The notes: a model not told the origin generated them from the sequence alone. DNA of 59,232 bases from Candidatus Adiutrix sp. (GCA_031263565.1 JAISFR010000013.1:1-59232); one strand, 5' to 3'; positions 42,670 to 51,744 are shown, counted from the first letter of the stretch. Translations and numbers: made by a program.

Positions 42670-44583
42670 TTGAGCCAGTTTTCCGAACACATCCGGCCGG
42701 GGCGCTTGAAAACGGCCGCCGACGCCCGTGTCCAGGAGCGGGAGGCGGCCGTCGACGAAAAGCCTTTCCGCCTGGCCAAGAGCTTTTCCCTGGTGGCCAT
42801 CGTCATGATTTTCGCCGCGGTCATGATTCTGGCGGCGGCGGTCTCCCGTCAGGCCGAGGTCATCATCACCAAGAGGGTGGAGGACGACACCCTCAAGCTG
42901 ATTCAGAATTTGAACTTCCAGATGTTCGTTCAATTTCTTCAGCCCATGTATCAGCAATACGGCAAGACCAGCCTGAAAGAGGCCGAACAGCAGCAGCGCC
43001 TGGAGGAGGTCATCACCAACACCATTGAGGGCTTCGACCTGAGACGGGTTTTGATTTACGATGAAGAGACCCGGGTGGTCTACGCCACCGACGAAACCGA
43101 GCCCCGCTCCCAGGCCGACGATGCCCGGGCTATCAAGGCGGCCATTGATCTTTATGCTCCCCTGCCCCTGCGCCGGGGGCTGGGGGTCGGGCCGACCTGG
43201 TATCTGGGGCTGGAGATGCTTCTGCGTCAGCCGAATTACTTTTTTCCGTCCCGCCCCGGTCACTGGCCGCCCTACAATGCTCCCTTGTTCGAGCCCCCCG
43301 GCCTGAAGCCCGAGGACCGTCCCGACCTCTCCCCGACTGAATCTCCGGAATACAAATACCCCGATCTGATCAGCCGCGAAGCGGACTTGAACAGGCGGGA
43401 CCTGGCCGAAGACGATCAGGGTGAGCGCCGGCGCGTCTTCATCGACGACGACGACTACCTGGACCGGGTGAGGGCTCAGACGATTTTTCGTTACGAAGGC
43501 GGCGGCCACCTGCTCTTCAAAATGTTTCCCCGGGGCAACTTTGTTCTCCGCAGCTACAAGGTCATGCAGGATTATCAGAGCAACGGCATCTCCGGCGTTC
43601 TGGAAATCGACCGAGATCTGACCCCCGAATACCAGCAGATCGCCCGGCTTCAATATTTCGCCCTCTCGGTGGCCGCCTTTCTGGCCCTGGCGCTGACCAT
43701 CGGCCTGCGCTGGGTGGTCAGCCGGGGGGAGGACATCATCACCAAGCGCAACCTGGAGCGGCAGGCTTTACGGGAACAACTGGAACAGGCCGAGCGCCTG
43801 GCCGGCCTGGGCAGCATGGTGGCCACCGTGGCCCACGAAATAAGAAACCCCTTGGGCATCATCCATTCCACGGCCGATGTGCTCAACCGCTTTCTGGCCG
43901 GTGAGCCCGACCGGGCCCGCCTGGCCCAGGCCATTGTCGAAGAGGCCAACCGTCTCTCGGACGTGGTCACCGAGTTTCTGGACTTCGCCCGGCCGCCCAC
44001 CCCCCGCCTGGCGCCCGTCGTGGTGGAGGAGATTTTAGAGGAGATACTGGCCCTTCTGGAAGTGACCCTGGCCCGGGCCGGGGTGGAGGTGCGGACCGAA
44101 CTGCGCCCCGAGCCCGGCCCCATTCCGGGCGACGGGCCCATGCTGCACCGGGCCTTTCTGAACCTCTTGATGAACGCCGTCCAGGCCATGGACGACGGGG
44201 GGCTGATCACGGTGGCCACCAGTCTGGCCGACGATCCCCAAAAAGGGGCCTGCCTGGTGGTGAGCATTTCCGACACCGGGCCCGGCCTGAATGAAGAGGC
44301 CGCCAAAAAGCTCTTTTCGCCCTTTTACACCACCAAGGCCAAGGGCACCGGCCTGGGTCTGGTCATTGTCCGCAACATAATCGAAGGCCATCAGGGCGAC
44401 ATAAGCCTCAAAAACGGCCCGCCCCCGGCCTCGCCCGACGATGGGGGGCCGGGTCTGACGGCCACCATCCGCTTGAAAATCAGGCCCGAGGGTCTGATTA
44501 TTGAAGAAAATAAAAAAGTTCAGCGAGAACCCCGCCTGGCAGACAGCCAAGATTTGAAATATGGAAACCATATTACTAGTTGA
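42670..44583 (+). CDS. Membrane sensor histidine kinase
   Basis: About 637 residues. No ATG lies in frame outside pgi; I use TTG at 42670, with TTG at 42706 as an alternative. Helix 1 is residues 38-60 (FSLVAIVMIFAAVMILAAAV), then a periplasmic sensor of about 265 residues with no recognised fold, and helix 2 near 328-350 (YFALSVAAFLALALTIGL). The kinase core has the H box VATVAHEIRNPLGIIHS (about residue 387), N box LLMNAVQAM, G1 ISDTGPGLN and G2 AKGTGLGLVIVRNII. It overlaps the sigma-54 regulator by 23 bases, so the two form a pair. Confidence 0.9.
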   Translation: MSQFSEHIRPGRLKTAADARVQEREAAVDEKPFRLAKSFSLVAIVMIFAAVMILAAAVSRQAEVIITKRVEDDTLKLIQNLNFQMFVQFLQPMYQQYGKTSLKEAEQQQRLEEVITNTIEGFDLRRVLIYDEETRVVYATDETEPRSQADDARAIKAAIDLYAPLPLRRGLGVGPTWYLGLEMLLRQPNYFFPSRPGHWPPYNAPLFEPPGLKPEDRPDLSPTESPEYKYPDLISREADLNRRDLAEDDQGERRRVFIDDDDYLDRVRAQTIFRYEGGGHLLFKMFPRGNFVLRSYKVMQDYQSNGISGVLEIDRDLTPEYQQIARLQYFALSVAAFLALALTIGLRWVVSRGEDIITKRNLERQALREQLEQAERLAGLGSMVATVAHEIRNPLGIIHSTADVLNRFLAGEPDRARLAQAIVEEANRLSDVVTEFLDFARPPTPRLAPVVVEEILEEILALLEVTLARAGVEVRTELRPEPGPIPGDGPMLHRAFLNLLMNAVQAMDDGGLITVATSLADDPQKGACLVVSISDTGPGLNEEAAKKLFSPFYTTKAKGTGLGLVIVRNIIEGHQGDISLKNGPPPASPDDGGPGLTATIRLKIRPEGLIIEENKKVQREPRLADSQDLKYGNHITS

Positions 44584-46264
44584 CGATGAAAAGAATTACC
44601 ACCTGCCCCTGACCAGCCTTCTTCGGCACGAAGGCTTTGAAACCGTCAGCGCCTACAGCGGCAACGAGGCCTGGACCGTTCTGTCCGAAAGGGACGTGGA
44701 TCTGGTCTTAAGCGACATGACCATGCCCGACGGCGACGGCCTGGAGCTTTTGGGCCGCATCAAAGCCTCCAGGCCGGAAATTCCGGTGGTTATGCTGACG
44801 GCCTTCGGGACTGTGGAACTGGCTGTGGAGGCCATGAAACGGGGCGCTTTCGACTACCTGACCAAACCCTGCCCCAATGACGAAATGCTGCGCACCGTGG
44901 CCAAGGCCCTGGAAGTGGGGCGACTGGAACGGCAAAACCGGGAACTGCGCTCTCAGCTCACCCAGCGTTACAGTTTCGGCAGTCTTATCGGCAAATCCAA
45001 GGCCATGTTGGAACTCTATCAGGTTTTGGAAAAAGTGGCCCCCACCAAGGCCAACGTCCTGATCACCGGCGAAAGCGGCACCGGCAAGGAACTGGTGGCC
45101 CAGGCCCTCCATTACAGCGGCCCCCGGGCCGAAGGCCCTTTTGTGGCCGTCAACTGTTCGGCCCTCTCGCCCACGCTTTTGGAGAGCGAGCTCTTCGGCC
45201 ATGAAAAAGGGTCCTTCACCGACGCCCGGGCCAGCCGGGCCGGGCGCTTTGAAATGGCCGGCGGCGGCTCCCTTTTTCTGGACGAGGTGGGGGAAATGGA
45301 TCACGGCCTCCAGGTCAAGCTGCTGCGGGTGCTTCAGGAGCGCCGCTTCGAGCGGGTCGGCGGCAGCCGCTCCATTCTGATGGACGTCCGCCTGATAGCG
45401 GCCACCAACCGTGATTTGAAAAAAGAAGTGGCTTTGGGCAATTTCCGCGAAGACCTTTTCTACCGCCTCAACGTGGTGCATCTGGAACTGCCGCCCTTAA
45501 GGGCGCGGCTGGACGATCTGCCCCTGCTGACCGAACATTTTTTGAAGCTGTACGGCGAAGACAGCGGGTTGGGGCCCAAGACCATGAGCCGGGAAGCCCT
45601 GCGTTTGATGTACGGCTACGGCTGGCCCGGCAATATCCGGGAACTGGGCAACGTTATCGAGCGGGGCGTGGTGCTGTCTTCGGGCAGCGAAATTCAGCCT
45701 GAAGACCTGCCCGACGATATCCGCCAGCCCGTTCCGGCCGGCGGCGAACCCGCCGGCCGGCCGGCGGCCGGGCCCCTCCGGCAGGTCAGCGGGGGCCGGC
45801 CCGGGCCTTTCCAGGCCGAGGCGCCGCTCCGGCCGGCGGCCGGCGATAGCCGGTCCTGGGTGGTCGAACTCATCAACGTCCTCCCGCCGGGTCTGTCCCT
45901 GGACGATTCGATTTCGGCCCTGGAGGAGGGCCTGGTGCGGGCCGCTCTCGACGCCCGGGGCGGGGTGCAGAGTCACGCGGCCCAGGATCTGGGCCTGAAA
46001 AAGACCGTTTTCAAATACAAATGGGATAAATACGCCCAGAGCCAGCCCACGGTGCTGGCCCGCGACCTGGCCGCCGAGGTGCCCCCGGGCCTGGGCCTGG
46101 TGGAGGCCCTGGAAACCCTGGAGGAAGCCCTTTTGCGCGGCGCCCTGGAGGCCAGCGGCGGGGTGCAGAGCCAGGCCGCCGAGGCCCTGAGCATCAAGAA
46201 AAACCTGATGCAGTATAAGCTTAAGAAATTCAACATCAATCCCAAAGCCCTGGAACAGGGCTGA
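44561..46264 (+). CDS. NtrC-family sigma-54 response regulator with duplicated Fis-like modules
   Basis: 567 residues. Receiver domain 1-120 (ILLVDDEKNYHLPL; phosphoacceptor D52 in LVLSDMTMPDG; Lys in LTKPCP). AAA+ domain about 140-375 with Walker A GESGTGKELVAQAL, sigma-54 contact loop GSFTDA (usual GAFTGA) and GGGSLFLDEVGEMD. After a Gly/Pro/Arg-rich linker the C-terminus carries two related 50-residue units, about 440-490 (PPGLSLDDSISALEEGLVRA) and 505-557 (PPGLGLVEALETLEEALLRG), each ending in a Fis-type helix-turn-helix (HAAQDLGLKKTVFKYK; QAAEALSIKKNLMQYK). Normal members have one. It is coupled to the kinase gene upstream. Confidence 0.92.
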   Translation: METILLVDDEKNYHLPLTSLLRHEGFETVSAYSGNEAWTVLSERDVDLVLSDMTMPDGDGLELLGRIKASRPEIPVVMLTAFGTVELAVEAMKRGAFDYLTKPCPNDEMLRTVAKALEVGRLERQNRELRSQLTQRYSFGSLIGKSKAMLELYQVLEKVAPTKANVLITGESGTGKELVAQALHYSGPRAEGPFVAVNCSALSPTLLESELFGHEKGSFTDARASRAGRFEMAGGGSLFLDEVGEMDHGLQVKLLRVLQERRFERVGGSRSILMDVRLIAATNRDLKKEVALGNFREDLFYRLNVVHLELPPLRARLDDLPLLTEHFLKLYGEDSGLGPKTMSREALRLMYGYGWPGNIRELGNVIERGVVLSSGSEIQPEDLPDDIRQPVPAGGEPAGRPAAGPLRQVSGGRPGPFQAEAPLRPAAGDSRSWVVELINVLPPGLSLDDSISALEEGLVRAALDARGGVQSHAAQDLGLKKTVFKYKWDKYAQSQPTVLARDLAAEVPPGLGLVEALETLEEALLRGALEASGGVQSQAAEALSIKKNLMQYKLKKFNINPKALEQG

Positions 46265-46333
46265 GATGGGCGGCCTTTTGACTGTTTCACCTGAAAAATT
46301 TCTCCCCGGTCGGGGGCTTTCGGCGGCGCGGCC

Positions 46334-47341
46334 ATGACTCCGGCGGCCTTTTTGAAAGAAGTCAAGAGCGAAGCCCGCAAAGTTCTTTACCTGCTGACCG
46401 GCGGCGAGCCTTCGGCCCTGAGACGCTGCCTGGCGGCGGCCGAGGAGGCGGTTGAGGCCGGGTTCAGGGATTTCAACTTCCAGGTTCTGGACCTGGAAGC
46501 CGGCCAGGCCGGCCACCTGACGGCCGAAGCGGCCACTATGCCTTTTTTCAGCCCGCCCAGGGTGCTGGTGGCCAAAAACCCGCCTTTCAGCGGCGAGGAC
46601 TGGAATCTTCTGGCTGATTACCTCGACGACCCCAACCCCAGTTCCACCATTGTCCTGACCCTCGACAAGCTTGATGCCCGCCTCAAGTTCGCCAGGAAAA
46701 TTAAAGCCGCCGATATGGAAGTCGACTGTTCGCCCCCCAAAGGCGCGGCCTTGAGCAAATGGCTGGCCGATGAATTCAAGGCCCGGGGGGTGCGCGCCGA
46801 GCCGCGTGTCTGCGGCCGGATCATCGAGAGGGCCGGCGGGGATTTGGGCGTTCTGATGGGCGAGGCCGAGAAACTGAGCCTTTATCTGGGGGAGGGCGGC
46901 CTTCTGAGCGAAGAGCTGGTGCGCCGGCTGGTCAGCCTGGCTCCCAACGCCAATGTCTTCGAACTGGGCGAGGCCCTGGGCCGACGCGACCTGAAAAGCG
47001 CCGTGGCCACCCTTCTGGATCTTCTGGCCACCGAGCATCACCTGCCCGTTCTGGCCATGATGGTGCGCCATTTTCGCCTCATGCTCAGCATCAAGACCCG
47101 GATGAGCGTTCTGGGGGTCAGGCGCCTGGGGCGTGACGAGGCCGTCAATCTGGGGCTCCACCCCTTTGTGCTGGAAAAGACCCAGCCCCAGGCCGCTCAA
47201 TGGTCCTGGGCGGAACTGAAAAACGCTCTTAAGGCTCTGGAAGACGCCTACCGCACTTTACTGACCACCGCCGTTCCGCCGCGGATGGTGCTGGAGAATC
47301 TGGCCCTGGAACTGGGCGCGGCGCCGAAGACCGCCGATTGA
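46334..47341 (+). CDS. holA: DNA polymerase III delta subunit
   Basis: 335 residues, the usual length. It opens the beta clamp as part of the clamp loader. YLLTGGEPSALRRCLAAAEE matches the N-terminal fold, LTLDKLDARLKFARKIKA the middle, and GDLGVLMGEAEKLSLYLGEG plus LSIKTRMSVLGVRRL the collar domain. Overall identity is low as usual for HolA, but the order of motifs is convincing. It follows the sigma-54 regulator by 69 bases. Confidence 0.88.
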   Translation: MTPAAFLKEVKSEARKVLYLLTGGEPSALRRCLAAAEEAVEAGFRDFNFQVLDLEAGQAGHLTAEAATMPFFSPPRVLVAKNPPFSGEDWNLLADYLDDPNPSSTIVLTLDKLDARLKFARKIKAADMEVDCSPPKGAALSKWLADEFKARGVRAEPRVCGRIIERAGGDLGVLMGEAEKLSLYLGEGGLLSEELVRRLVSLAPNANVFELGEALGRRDLKSAVATLLDLLATEHHLPVLAMMVRHFRLMLSIKTRMSVLGVRRLGRDEAVNLGLHPFVLEKTQPQAAQWSWAELKNALKALEDAYRTLLTTAVPPRMVLENLALELGAAPKTAD

Positions 47342-47436
47342 GGCGGCGCTGATTTTTCAGCCGGGGATCGGTGATCACTGATGAAAGCCGCGCCTTTTCC
47401 CGGAAATTTGTGATGGGAAATAATGTAAAAATAGAC

Positions 47437-47464
47437 TTGAATTTTCAGCCGGTCCGGCTATAAT
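47437..47464 (+). promoter_or_regulatory. Sigma-70 promoter of rpsD
   Basis: TTGAAT (47437-47442), 16-base spacer, TATAAT (47459-47464). The leader from about 47471 to 47539 contains GC-rich hairpin-forming sequence (gggacatcccgggccggtccc) and a good aggag site. Confidence 0.65.
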
Positions 47465-47539
47465 ACTTATTTACCCGTCTGCGGGACATCCCGGGCCGGT
47501 CCCGGAAATTTTTTAAATTTAAAAGGAGCGTTTAAGTCT

Positions 47540-48133
47540 ATGGCGACCCACAGGGAACCCCGTTTTAAACTCTGCCGCCGCTTGGGGATCAATCTTTACG
47601 GCCACCCCAAGGCTCTCAAGAGGGGAGAAGGCAAGATGCAAAGGGGCGGCCGTAAAGTTTCGGAATACGGTCTGCAACTGATGGAAAAACAGAAGGTCAA
47701 GGCCTATTACGGCATCATGGAACGCCAGTTCCTCCGTTATGTCAAGGCCAGCCAGAAATCTTCGGAGATGACCGGCTATCACCTCTTAAAGAGCCTGGAG
47801 TGCCGGCTCGACAACCTGACCTACCGCATCGGTTTCGCCCGGTCCATCCGTCAGGCCCGCCAGATGGTCACCCACGGCCACCTTCTGGTCAACGGCCGGA
47901 GAGTCGACATCCCCTCTTTCGGGGTCAAGGTCGGCGACGCCGTTACTCTTCGCGAAAAATCCCGTAAAAACGAGATGATCGTGCGGAATTTCCAGGAACT
48001 GGCCAGCTTCAACGTGCCTTATATTGAAAAGCAGATGGATCAGTTCAGCGGAAAACTCATCCGTCTGCCCGAACGCGACGAAATCCCCATCGACGCCAAC
48101 GAGCGCCTGATCGTGGAATTTTACTCAAAATAA
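47540..48133 (+). CDS. rpsD: 30S ribosomal protein S4
   Basis: 197 residues. It binds 16S rRNA early in 30S assembly. The S4 RNA-binding domain lies at about residues 90-155 ([39 protein letters not shown]). The N-terminus has one Cys ([10 protein letters not shown]) rather than the four-Cys zinc cluster, so it is the zinc-free form. It stands alone with its own promoter and terminator, not in the alpha operon with rpsM-rpsK-rpoA, so it is either a relocated or a second copy. Confidence 0.96.
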   Translation: MATHREPRFKLCRRLGINLYGHPKALKRGEGKMQRGGRKVSEYGLQLMEKQKVKAYYGIMERQFLRYVKASQKSSEMTGYHLLKSLECRLDNLTYRIGFARSIRQARQMVTHGHLLVNGRRVDIPSFGVKVGDAVTLREKSRKNEMIVRNFQELASFNVPYIEKQMDQFSGKLIRLPERDEIPIDANERLIVEFYSK

Positions 48134-48159
48134 TTCCAGGTCGGCCATGTTCCACTCTC

Positions 48160-48191
48160 AAAGCCCGGTTGCCTCTGGCCTCCGGGCTTTT
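48160..48191 (+). terminator. Rho-independent terminator after rpsD
   Basis: aaagcccgg (48160-48168) pairs with ccgggcttt (48182-48190), followed by T. It is placed 27 bases after the rpsD stop. Confidence 0.8.
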
Positions 48192-48224
48192 GGCGGCAAG
48201 AGCAAAAAAATCAGGGGCGCCGAC

Positions 48225-49406
48225 TTACCTTGGAAAGCCGCTGTAAGACAGCATCAGATTGGCGCAGGTGTTGGCCCCGTCGGCCACAAAGCCGCACTCG
48301 GTCAGGGTGAAGGCCATGATGAAAGGCACCCCGTCGGCGGCCCGGCAAATCAGGTCGGCGGCCTGCCCCATAATCTCATCGGCCCGCATGATCATGGCCC
48401 GGCCAAAACCCATGGCCAGATGGTAGGCGGCCGCCTGGCCGTTCATTTTTTTCTTCAGAACTTCCAACTCCTGCCCGCCGGCCGTAGGCAGGTCTTCCAG
48501 CCTGGCCTGCATATGGATGGCCATGTCGCCTTCCGACAGGTTGCTGCCGAAATCAATGGAGCCGTCGGGGTTCAGATACATGGGGAAGGCCAGGGAAGTC
48601 AGCCGGCCCAGACGGTCTTTGACGCCCACCGGGTCCAGAATGACGGACATTTGAAGATCGGCCGCCGCGAGAAAATCGGGGTCCAGGTTGTCGCGCTCGA
48701 TGATGCGCTGCAAAAGGGACTTGCTGCCTTCCACTTCCACCAGTTTGCGTTGGCCGATCATTTTTTTGATGACGCAGCGCTCTTCCAGTTCGCGGTAGGG
48801 CTCGCTGCTGAAATGATTGACCAGAGGGCGGTCGCTGTAGAAGACGGCCACGGCCAGACCGTCGCCGACCAGTTCCTGGTCGGTGAAGACCCGCCAGTCC
48901 CCCATGATTTCGTTGTCGGCCGCGCTGGCCCCAAAGACCGGTTTTCGGCCGATGGCTTCACTGATGCCCAATAGATAGTCCTCTTCCAGGCTGGCTGAAG
49001 AGGCCAGGTGAAAGTAGTCGGGCGGATCGGTCCGGCCGGCTTTTTTCATGGCCGCCAAAGCCGCTTCCCGCCCCACGGCCACGGTGTCGTCGTTTTCGCG
49101 GTTGTGGGCGGCGGCCACGCCCACGGTCAGATCCGGATCCGACAGGGCCAGAACCCCGACAAAGCGTCGCCCGCTGATCAGGCCTTCCGGCAGAATGAGG
49201 CCCCGGTACGAGGTGCCGCCGATAAAAGGCACGCCCGGCAGGGCTTCCCGGGCGCCCTGGAGCATTTCATCCAACTCATAATCGCTGCTGGCGTAGATAA
49301 AGGCCAGGTTGATCTGGTCCAGCCCCTGGCCAGCCCGACCGGCGGCTTCCAGGCCGGCCGTGCGGGCGTTAACGTTGACGCTGGATCCGGTGTTCGCTTT
49401 CATCAT
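48225..49406 (-). CDS. FIST-domain sensory protein
   Basis: 393 residues, no signal or membrane helix. FIST_N covers about residues 30-215 (LDQINLAFIYASSDYELDEM; PFIGGTSYRGLILPEG; GVLALSDPDLTVGVAAA), FIST_C about 225-370 (HFSSEPYRELEERCVIKKM; MYLNPDGSIDFGSNL), ending ADGANTCANLMLSYSG. FIST domains are thought to bind small ligands such as amino acids in signalling systems. Here no kinase or cyclase domain is fused, so it may act on a partner or alone. Tandem operator-like boxes lie 160-195 bases upstream. Confidence 0.9.
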   Translation of the reverse strand: MMKANTGSSVNVNARTAGLEAAGRAGQGLDQINLAFIYASSDYELDEMLQGAREALPGVPFIGGTSYRGLILPEGLISGRRFVGVLALSDPDLTVGVAAAHNRENDDTVAVGREAALAAMKKAGRTDPPDYFHLASSASLEEDYLLGISEAIGRKPVFGASAADNEIMGDWRVFTDQELVGDGLAVAVFYSDRPLVNHFSSEPYRELEERCVIKKMIGQRKLVEVEGSKSLLQRIIERDNLDPDFLAAADLQMSVILDPVGVKDRLGRLTSLAFPMYLNPDGSIDFGSNLSEGDMAIHMQARLEDLPTAGGQELEVLKKKMNGQAAAYHLAMGFGRAMIMRADEIMGQAADLICRAADGVPFIMAFTLTECGFVADGANTCANLMLSYSGFPR

Positions 49407-49810
49407 AACTCTAAACTACCTCCATTCCTGCCGCCGTTGGCGTCGTTCGTCAGGTTCCGGCTTCAGACCGGAAAATTCCGCTGGTTTTAAGGCCTCCTGA
49501 GCCCTGGGCCGGGCCGGACGGCCGAAGCTGAGGGCCGATTTTGTTCTCGTTCCAATTCTTATGTTGCCGTATGAACGTTCGTTTTTGACGTATGAACGTT
49601 AGTTCGCCAAAAGCGGCAAAAAAACATCTCAGGGCCGGCTGGAGAGCCTCCCTCACAAAGTCAAAAGCCCGACTGTCCCGCAAAAGCAGCCCGATTCAAG
49701 CGGCCACCACCCATAAGATCATCTTCGCCGAAATATCCCCGCCTCTAAATCGGCTCTCTGATTATATTCATAATACACCTGTTTCGGCCATTTTGCAAGC
49801 ATTAAACGCA
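49407..49810. other. Intergenic region upstream of the FIST gene
   Basis: 404 bases without a gene. It holds the FIST ribosome site (ggagg), the operator-like repeats at 49568-49600 and, at its right edge, the left end of the insertion element. I see no other conserved signal. Confidence 0.5.
49568..49600. promoter_or_regulatory. Two direct operator-like boxes 21 bp apart
   Basis: cgtatgaacgtt occurs at 49568-49579 and again at 49589-49600, a 21-bp period (two helical turns). The first is embedded in GAACGTTC, a palindrome typical of TetR-family operators. It lies between the FIST gene and the insertion element. Confidence 0.5.
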
Positions 49811-51088
49811 CGAAATAATAAGTATTGCAATTTTGCTTGAAATGTGTTACTCATGCTTCATGGTAATTGTCAGCGATATTCAAGTGCGCTACCACTTGAT
49901 TTCCGCTCATTTCAATGAGCGTACGCGTCGTCTTTGGGCCGCATCGGAGGCTCAGGCCCTGGGCTATGGCGGCGTCAGCCAGGTGGCCAAGGCGACCGGC
50001 ATATCCCGGCGAGCCATCACCAAGGGCCTAAAGGAATTGAATGAGGAAGCGCCTCTGTCACTTAAGCGAGTCAGGAAGCCCGGCGGCGGCCCCAAAAGGC
50101 TTCGGGACAAGCACCCCGGCATCAAGGAGAAGCTGGAGTCACTGGTGGAGCCTTTAACGCGCGGCGACCCGGACTCTCCGCTGCGATGGACCTGCAAAAG
50201 CACTCGTCTTCTCGCGGAAGAAATGCGGAATGCAGGGTGGCCGATCAGCGACCGTTCCGTGTCCAAGCTTCTCCACGAACTTGATTACAGCTTACAGGGC
50301 AACCACAAAACGCTGGAGGGGAATCAGCACCCTGACCGCGAGGCTCAATTGGAATACATAAACGCTTCCGTAGCGGCGGCCATGGCCGAGAAGCAGCCGG
50401 TAATATCCGTGGATACGAAGAAAAAGGAACTCATCGGCAATGACGCCAATAACGGGCGCCAACGGCGGGAAAAAGGCCGCCCCCCCAAGGTCGGCGGGCC
50501 GGCCTTTCCATATCCGCCCGCGCCGCGCGCTTTTCCTTACGGGCGCTATGATCTGACCCGCAATCAGGGTTTTGTGAACGTGGGTCTGCATCACGATACG
50601 GCGGCCTTCGCGGTGCAATCCATTCGGGAGTGGTGGCAGTCGGAAGGCAGGGGTCAATACCCAGGCGCCCGGCGTCTTTTGATTACCGCCGATGGCGGCG
50701 GTTCCAACGGCTCTCGACTGCCTCTATGGAAATGGGAACTGCAAGAACTGGCCCGGGACTTGCGTATTCCCGTTATCGTCAGCCACTTTCCTCCGGCGAC
50801 AAGCAAGTGGAATAAAGTCGGGCACCGCCTGTTTTCTTTCATCAGTTCAAATTGGCGCGGAGAGCCGCTGTCGGACTATGAGACAGTGGTCAAATTAATC
50901 GGCAACGCGACCACGCGCAACGGCTTAACGGTCAAATGCCAATTGGATCTCAGACAGTACCCGGCCGGGCGGCAAACAACAAATGCCGAAATGAAAGAAA
51001 TCAATCTGCTACGCAATGAATTTCACGGAGATTGGAACTATACCATATTACCTTAAGGACCTTATAACTTGTAACTGTTATTATTTCG
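49811..51088 (+). mobile_element. ISAzo13-family insertion sequence (1278 bp)
   Basis: The ends CGAAATAATAAGTATTGCAA (49811-49830) and, inverted, CGAAATAATAACAGTTACAA (51069-51088) match at 16 of 20 positions. They enclose one transposase gene. No clear target duplication is visible (left flank gca, right flank ccg). It separates the FIST gene from ogt. Confidence 0.8.
49860..51056 (+). CDS. ISAzo13-type transposase, catalytic Glu replaced by Gly
   Basis: 398 residues from the ATG at 49860; ATG at 49842 and TTG at 49833 are alternatives. FNERTRRLWAASEAQALGYG and AKATGISRRAITKGLKELNE are the N-terminal helix-turn-helix region. VISVDTKKKELIGND gives the first catalytic Asp and LLITADGGGSNGSRLPLWKW the second. 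The third motif reads FPPATSKWNKVGHRLFSFIS, where the family has WNKIEHRLFSFI, so the Glu is a Gly (codon ggg). With this change the element is probably unable to move itself. The rest of the frame is intact, which suggests a recent loss. End motif FHGDWNYTILP is standard. Confidence 0.88.
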   Translation: MVIVSDIQVRYHLISAHFNERTRRLWAASEAQALGYGGVSQVAKATGISRRAITKGLKELNEEAPLSLKRVRKPGGGPKRLRDKHPGIKEKLESLVEPLTRGDPDSPLRWTCKSTRLLAEEMRNAGWPISDRSVSKLLHELDYSLQGNHKTLEGNQHPDREAQLEYINASVAAAMAEKQPVISVDTKKKELIGNDANNGRQRREKGRPPKVGGPAFPYPPAPRAFPYGRYDLTRNQGFVNVGLHHDTAAFAVQSIREWWQSEGRGQYPGARRLLITADGGGSNGSRLPLWKWELQELARDLRIPVIVSHFPPATSKWNKVGHRLFSFISSNWRGEPLSDYETVVKLIGNATTRNGLTVKCQLDLRQYPAGRQTTNAEMKEINLLRNEFHGDWNYTILP

Positions 51089-51148
51089 CCGCCCCTGAAT
51101 CGGGAACAGGGTTGACAAGCGACAGCGGCGGCTGTAAGGAGCGCCAAA

Positions 51149-51688
51149 ATGCATTATTTTACGATGTATCCGTCGCCGTTAAACACCATCACTCTCGCAG
51201 GCGACGGCGACAATCTTGTCGGCGCGTGGCTGGAAGGCCAAAAGTATTATGGCGGCACCAGACATGAAGAGATGACGGAAAAAAATGACCTGCCGATATT
51301 CAGGGCCGCAAGAAAATGGCTGGACAGATATTTCGCGGGGGAGAGGCCCTGTATTTCAGAATTGCCGCTCCAGCCTGTCGGCGGCGAATTTCGTCAAACG
51401 GTCTGGCGCATTTTAGGCGAGATACCATATGGTGAAGTCGTCACCTACGGCGACATCGCCAAAAAAACAGCGGCCAGAATGAACAAAGCCAACATGTCCG
51501 CCCAGGCGGTGGGCGGAGCGGTCGGCCATAACCCCATATCGATCATAATCCCTTGCCACAGGGTGGTGGGGGCAAACGGCAGCTTGACGGGTTACGCCGG
51601 CGGCCTCGGCAGAAAAATTAAATTGCTCGAACTGGAGGGCGTTGATCTGTCCCGGCTGTTTGTTCCCGCGAGAAGCACCGCGCCCTGA
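51149..51688 (+). CDS. ogt: Methylated-DNA--protein-cysteine methyltransferase
   Basis: 179 residues from an ATG with taaggagcgcc upstream. It removes O6-alkyl groups from guanine by transfer to its own Cys. GEFRQTVWRILGEIPYGEVV is the DNA-binding helix region, IIIPCHRVVGANGSLTGYAG carries the reactive Cys and Asn hinge. The N-terminal 70 residues are the usual RNase H-like domain. It lies 60 bases beyond the right end of the insertion element. Its original promoter may therefore have been separated by the insertion. Confidence 0.95.
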   Translation: MHYFTMYPSPLNTITLAGDGDNLVGAWLEGQKYYGGTRHEEMTEKNDLPIFRAARKWLDRYFAGERPCISELPLQPVGGEFRQTVWRILGEIPYGEVVTYGDIAKKTAARMNKANMSAQAVGGAVGHNPISIIIPCHRVVGANGSLTGYAGGLGRKIKLLELEGVDLSRLFVPARSTAP

Positions 51689-51744
51689 CGGCCTTGGATG
51701 GCCTTAAACAGAGCGCGCTTTCCCCGCTCATAAATCTGCTGGCG

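Noticed and set aside
44541-44564. Resemblance of gacagccaagatttgaaat to the inverted-repeat arm at 54041-54058
   Set aside because: It lacks the second arm and lies at the end of a coding region. A single 18-20 base near match is not enough to claim a shared operator.
51112-51148. TTGACA before ogt as a promoter
   Set aside because: At 17 bases distance only TAAGGA is found, which is the ribosome site itself. A start there would leave no leader.
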